From CAYSWF01 sp964562905 (GTDB lineage Bacteria; Patescibacteriota; Andersenbacteria; UBA10190), in assembly GCA_964562905.1 (NCBI GenBank), contig CAZLVG010000046.1, positions 1-7,371 of the forward strand: a stretch of DNA of 7,371 nucleotides. The letters run 5' to 3'. The notes beneath the pieces are model-generated. The model had not been told where the DNA came from. It saw nothing but the letters and a program-made list of their open reading frames with translations, and did not search any database. The first letter of the stretch is position 1. Each line of letters opens with the position of its first letter. A program made the translations under genes and the position numbers. Of the stretch, positions 5,680-7,371 are shown piece after piece.

Positions 5680-5683
5680 ATTC

Positions 5684-6571
5684 TTAAAGACCCAACAAGG
5701 TCTTGGAATCAGTGAGATTGTCCCTTTCGCTGCCGCTGCCCAATACCACTGAAATTTTGTTTTTATCTTTTCCCTTGCCCCGCATCACCAGGCAGTAGCC
5801 CGCTTCGTCCAGGTAGCCTGTTTTGCTGCCCGTTACCGCTAGGTCGTCCCGGGATATCAGCTTATTGCTATTACGGACGGTATGCTCCCGGTGGCTGCCG
5901 CCGATAGTAAAGGTGTAATCTTTACGGCTGGCAATATCGGCAATTGTCGGATAGTCGCGCCAGGCCGCTTCGGCCAGGCGGGCCACCTCGTAAGCCGTGG
6001 AGATATTGCCGGGATTCAGGCCGGTGCTGTCCACCAAGGTTGTTTGCTCCAGCCCCAGCCTAATCGCCTTCCGGTTCATGGCCTCTACGAATTTTTCTTC
6101 GGATACGCCAAGTCCTCTGACCAAAGCCAGCGTAGTGTTATTGGCGGAAGCTATTAATGATACGTACATGAGGTCGCGCATGGCTATTGACTCTCCCGGC
6201 GACAGCATCAGCTGCCCTCCCGCTCCATACTCGTCCGGTAAAATTTCCATTGGCTTGTCCCAGTCCACTCCCATGTCCAGCGCCACCATGGCCGTCATTA
6301 GTTTAGTGATGCTGGCTATGGGCCGTCTTTCAAAACCGTTTTGTTCAAAGCGTATGACTTGGGCATTGGCGTCCCATAACAAGGCGCTGTCCGACTTCAG
6401 CGTCTGCCGGGGCTGGCCGGACCTTACTGCCGGCAGGCCTATCGGGAGTTTTTCTGTCCCAGCTACTTGCGGGGCCGCTGCCGGCCTGTTAACCAGCCAC
6501 CCGGCCGCGAAACCTAAAGCTGAAGCCAGCAGCAGGCATAAAGCGGCCAACCATACGGTGCTTTTGTGCAT
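5684..6571 (-). CDS. dacA: D-alanyl-D-alanine carboxypeptidase, peptidase family S11 (DacA/PBP5-like)
   Basis: This 295-residue penicillin-binding protein removes the terminal D-Ala from peptidoglycan pentapeptides outside the cytoplasmic membrane, limiting cross-linking. An N-terminal signal or anchor helix is at about 6-27, followed by an Ala/Pro linker. All three active-site motifs of the serine DD-peptidase fold are intact: SITK at 87-90 (Ser87 nucleophile, Lys90), SAN at 142-144, and KTG at 250-252 in GSKTGYLDEAGYC. Other family hallmarks are MTAMVAL after SxxK and DSTGLNPGN (181-189). The protein stops directly after the catalytic domain (VVLGSGSERDN...LLGL). The C-terminal beta domain and amphipathic anchor helix of E. 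coli PBP5 are absent, so attachment probably depends on the N-terminal helix. A consensus TATAAT lies 20 bases upstream of the ATG. The gene diverges from tsaC and is followed by the two-helix membrane protein gene. Confidence 0.93.
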   Translation of the reverse strand: MHKSTVWLAALCLLLASALGFAAGWLVNRPAAAPQVAGTEKLPIGLPAVRSGQPRQTLKSDSALLWDANAQVIRFEQNGFERRPIASITKLMTAMVALDMGVDWDKPMEILPDEYGAGGQLMLSPGESIAMRDLMYVSLIASANNTTLALVRGLGVSEEKFVEAMNRKAIRLGLEQTTLVDSTGLNPGNISTAYEVARLAEAAWRDYPTIADIASRKDYTFTIGGSHREHTVRNSNKLISRDDLAVTGSKTGYLDEAGYCLVMRGKGKDKNKISVVLGSGSERDNLTDSKTLLGL

Positions 6572-6591
6572 ACGGCTGTCTTACTGGTAAC

Positions 6592-6601
6592 ATTATATAA
6601 C
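6592..6601. promoter_or_regulatory. Shared symmetric -10 region for the divergent carboxypeptidase and tsaC genes
   Basis: Only 34 bp (6572-6605) separate the two divergent start codons. On the minus strand a perfect TATAAT (6597-6592) lies 20 bases before the carboxypeptidase ATG. On the plus strand the overlapping hexamers TATATA (6594-6599) and TATAAC (6596-6601) lie 4-6 bases before the tsaC ATG. The core TTATATAA (6593-6600) is an exact 8-bp palindrome, so the same bases could serve as -10 element in both directions. Neither direction has a recognisable -35 box at normal spacing. A tsaC transcript from here would be leaderless. Confidence 0.5.
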
Positions 6602-6605
6602 TTAT

Positions 6606-7256
6606 ATGACCAGTTACGTCCTTAAGACGCAAGACGCGGCCGCCGCCGCCCGAGCCGTTCGCCAGGGCCGGGTGGCTGCCTTTCCTACTGGTACGTGTTA
6701 CGGACTGGCCGTTGATGCCCGGCAGGGCCACGCCTTGCAGCGTTTGCGCAATTTAAAACAGCGCCCCGCCGAGAAAACCTTTACCGTTTTTATGAAAGAA
6801 GCTCTCTGGCAGGAATTCCTTAGCCTGGCAGAGCGTGAAAAACAAACCCTGCTCAAACTAAATAATCAGCCTTTAACCGTTTTGGTTAAACCCTCGCCCG
6901 CTTGGTCACATCTTTCCCGCGACGGTCTCATCGGACTTCGTATAATTGATCACCCCTTAATGCGATCATTAGCCGAGATCGTCGGAGTCCCTCTCACCGC
7001 CACCAGCGCCAACCCCGCCGGCCTGCCTCCCGCCTTCACTCCGGATCAAATCATTGAGTATTTCCCCGGTAAACTAGACGAAACTACCTACGACCTTTCC
7101 TTGGCCGCTATCCTAGACGCCGGCACCCTGCCAGCCTCAAAACCGTCAACCGTCATCCGCTTCACCGGCGTCAACTGTGACTTTAAAATCATTCGCGCCG
7201 GACAGCTTCAGGCCGATAAAATTAAAAAGTGTTTGACACCGCTTAAGTCTATCTGA
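6606..7256 (+). CDS. tsaC: Threonylcarbamoyl-AMP synthase (TsaC/YrdC/Sua5 family)
   Basis: The enzyme condenses threonine, bicarbonate and ATP to threonylcarbamoyl-AMP, the first step of the universal t6A37 modification of ANN-decoding tRNAs. The 216 residues form a single YrdC-like domain without the extra C-terminal domain of Sua5. Visible family motifs are AFPTGTCYGL (25-34), the K-x-R-P substrate signature LKQRP (50-54) with the downstream KTFTVFM, GLIGLRIIDHP (107-117), the SxN signature TSANPAG (133-139), DAG (171-173), and STVIRF (181-186) before the closing IRAGQL. In the first motif Gly29 replaces the acidic residue of the usual PT(D/E)TVYGL, and Cys31 replaces Val. The ATG start is close to the family start and has no Shine-Dalgarno sequence. 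The t6A partner genes tsaB and tsaD are not in the window. The gene ends 73 bp before an intrinsic terminator. Confidence 0.93.
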   Translation: MTSYVLKTQDAAAAARAVRQGRVAAFPTGTCYGLAVDARQGHALQRLRNLKQRPAEKTFTVFMKEALWQEFLSLAEREKQTLLKLNNQPLTVLVKPSPAWSHLSRDGLIGLRIIDHPLMRSLAEIVGVPLTATSANPAGLPPAFTPDQIIEYFPGKLDETTYDLSLAAILDAGTLPASKPSTVIRFTGVNCDFKIIRAGQLQADKIKKCLTPLKSI

Positions 7257-7329
7257 TAGTTAGTAAAGGACTCTCGTACCTTGCTTCTTGAAATTCAGGA
7301 AAAAATCCGAACTAACACCAACCAAACGT

Positions 7330-7361
7330 AATCTCCGCTAATATAACAGCAGAGATTTTTT
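7330..7361 (+). terminator. Rho-independent terminator after tsaC
   Basis: AATCTC (7330-7335) pairs with GAGATT (7352-7357). After one C-A mismatch, GCT (7337-7339) pairs with AGC (7348-7350), leaving an 8-base AT-rich loop. The stem runs into a T tract (six T at 7356-7361, four of them beyond the stem). The orientation and distance suit tsaC as a single-gene transcription unit. The stem is fairly AT-rich, so termination may be partial. Nothing else is visible in 7257-7329. Confidence 0.72.
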
Positions 7362-7371
7362 AATCCTTCAC

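Noticed and set aside
5661..5681. Exact TTGACA (5661-5666) and exact TATAAT (5676-5681) on the plus strand, around a near-palindromic AGTGTACCACT
   Set aside because: The hexamers are only 9 bp apart, far below the 16-18 bp needed for a sigma70 promoter, and transcription would run antisense into the carboxypeptidase gene. The dyad is short and imperfect, so no operator is called.
5997..6590. 197-codon plus-strand open frame antisense to the carboxypeptidase gene
   Set aside because: The opposite strand carries a complete DD-peptidase with all catalytic motifs; this frame is its shadow.
7257..7329. Possible promoter starting at TTGAAA (about 7288) before the window end
   Set aside because: No -10 hexamer is present at 16-18 bp, and the terminator that follows would end any such transcript within a few dozen bases.

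Overview
The window (7371 bases, roughly half G+C, standard stop codons with TGA used as a true stop) carries nine protein genes and no rRNA, tRNA, CRISPR array or recognisable mobile element. The gene content is chromosomal: cell division, envelope, thiol redox, nucleotide-sugar metabolism, peptidoglycan trimming and tRNA modification. The compact genes, overlapping starts and stops, near absence of Shine-Dalgarno sequences, and a short FtsB/DivIC-like protein beside a degenerate HtrA-like protein suggest a small-genome bacterium. Candidate Phyla Radiation (Patescibacteria) is my best guess. That placement is inference; no phylogenetic marker was compared.

Layout. (1) Positions 64-2334, minus strand: a three-gene cluster encoding a polytopic membrane protein, then a PDZ protein with an HtrA-like fold whose catalytic residues all appear replaced, then a FtsB/DivIC-type septum initiator. 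The first two overlap by 10 bp and the third follows after 25 bp. (2) Positions 2335-2580: a gene-free stretch with two inverted repeats and a possible very short ORF. (3) Positions 2581-3766, minus strand: a small glutaredoxin-like protein overlapping by 8 bp a thioredoxin-reductase-type flavoprotein. (4) Positions 3767-3915: a divergent intergenic region with a long imperfect hairpin and the only good Shine-Dalgarno sequence. (5) Positions 3916-5253, plus strand: a UDP-sugar dehydrogenase of the WecC/WbpA class. (6) Positions 5147-6571, minus strand: a DacA-type D-Ala-D-Ala carboxypeptidase followed by a two-helix membrane protein whose disordered tail runs antisense into the dehydrogenase gene for 107 bp. 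(7) Positions 6606-7256, plus strand: TsaC/YrdC threonylcarbamoyl-AMP synthase, divergent from the carboxypeptidase across only 34 bp and followed by an intrinsic terminator at 7330-7361.

Common theme. Five of the nine products are membrane or envelope proteins and a sixth makes a sugar precursor for surface polysaccharide. The redox pair is a self-contained thiol electron-transfer module, and TsaC is housekeeping.

No clearly new multi-gene system is visible. The strongest leads are the pseudoprotease in the division-linked cluster, the reductase that has lost the usual NADPH-binding arginines and sits beside its likely redoxin partner, the two-strand coding overlap, and the recurrent placement of -10-like boxes right against start codons, which points to very short or absent leaders. 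The first 63 bases lie downstream of the septum gene and show only a 7-bp tandem repeat (55-68) across its stop codon.
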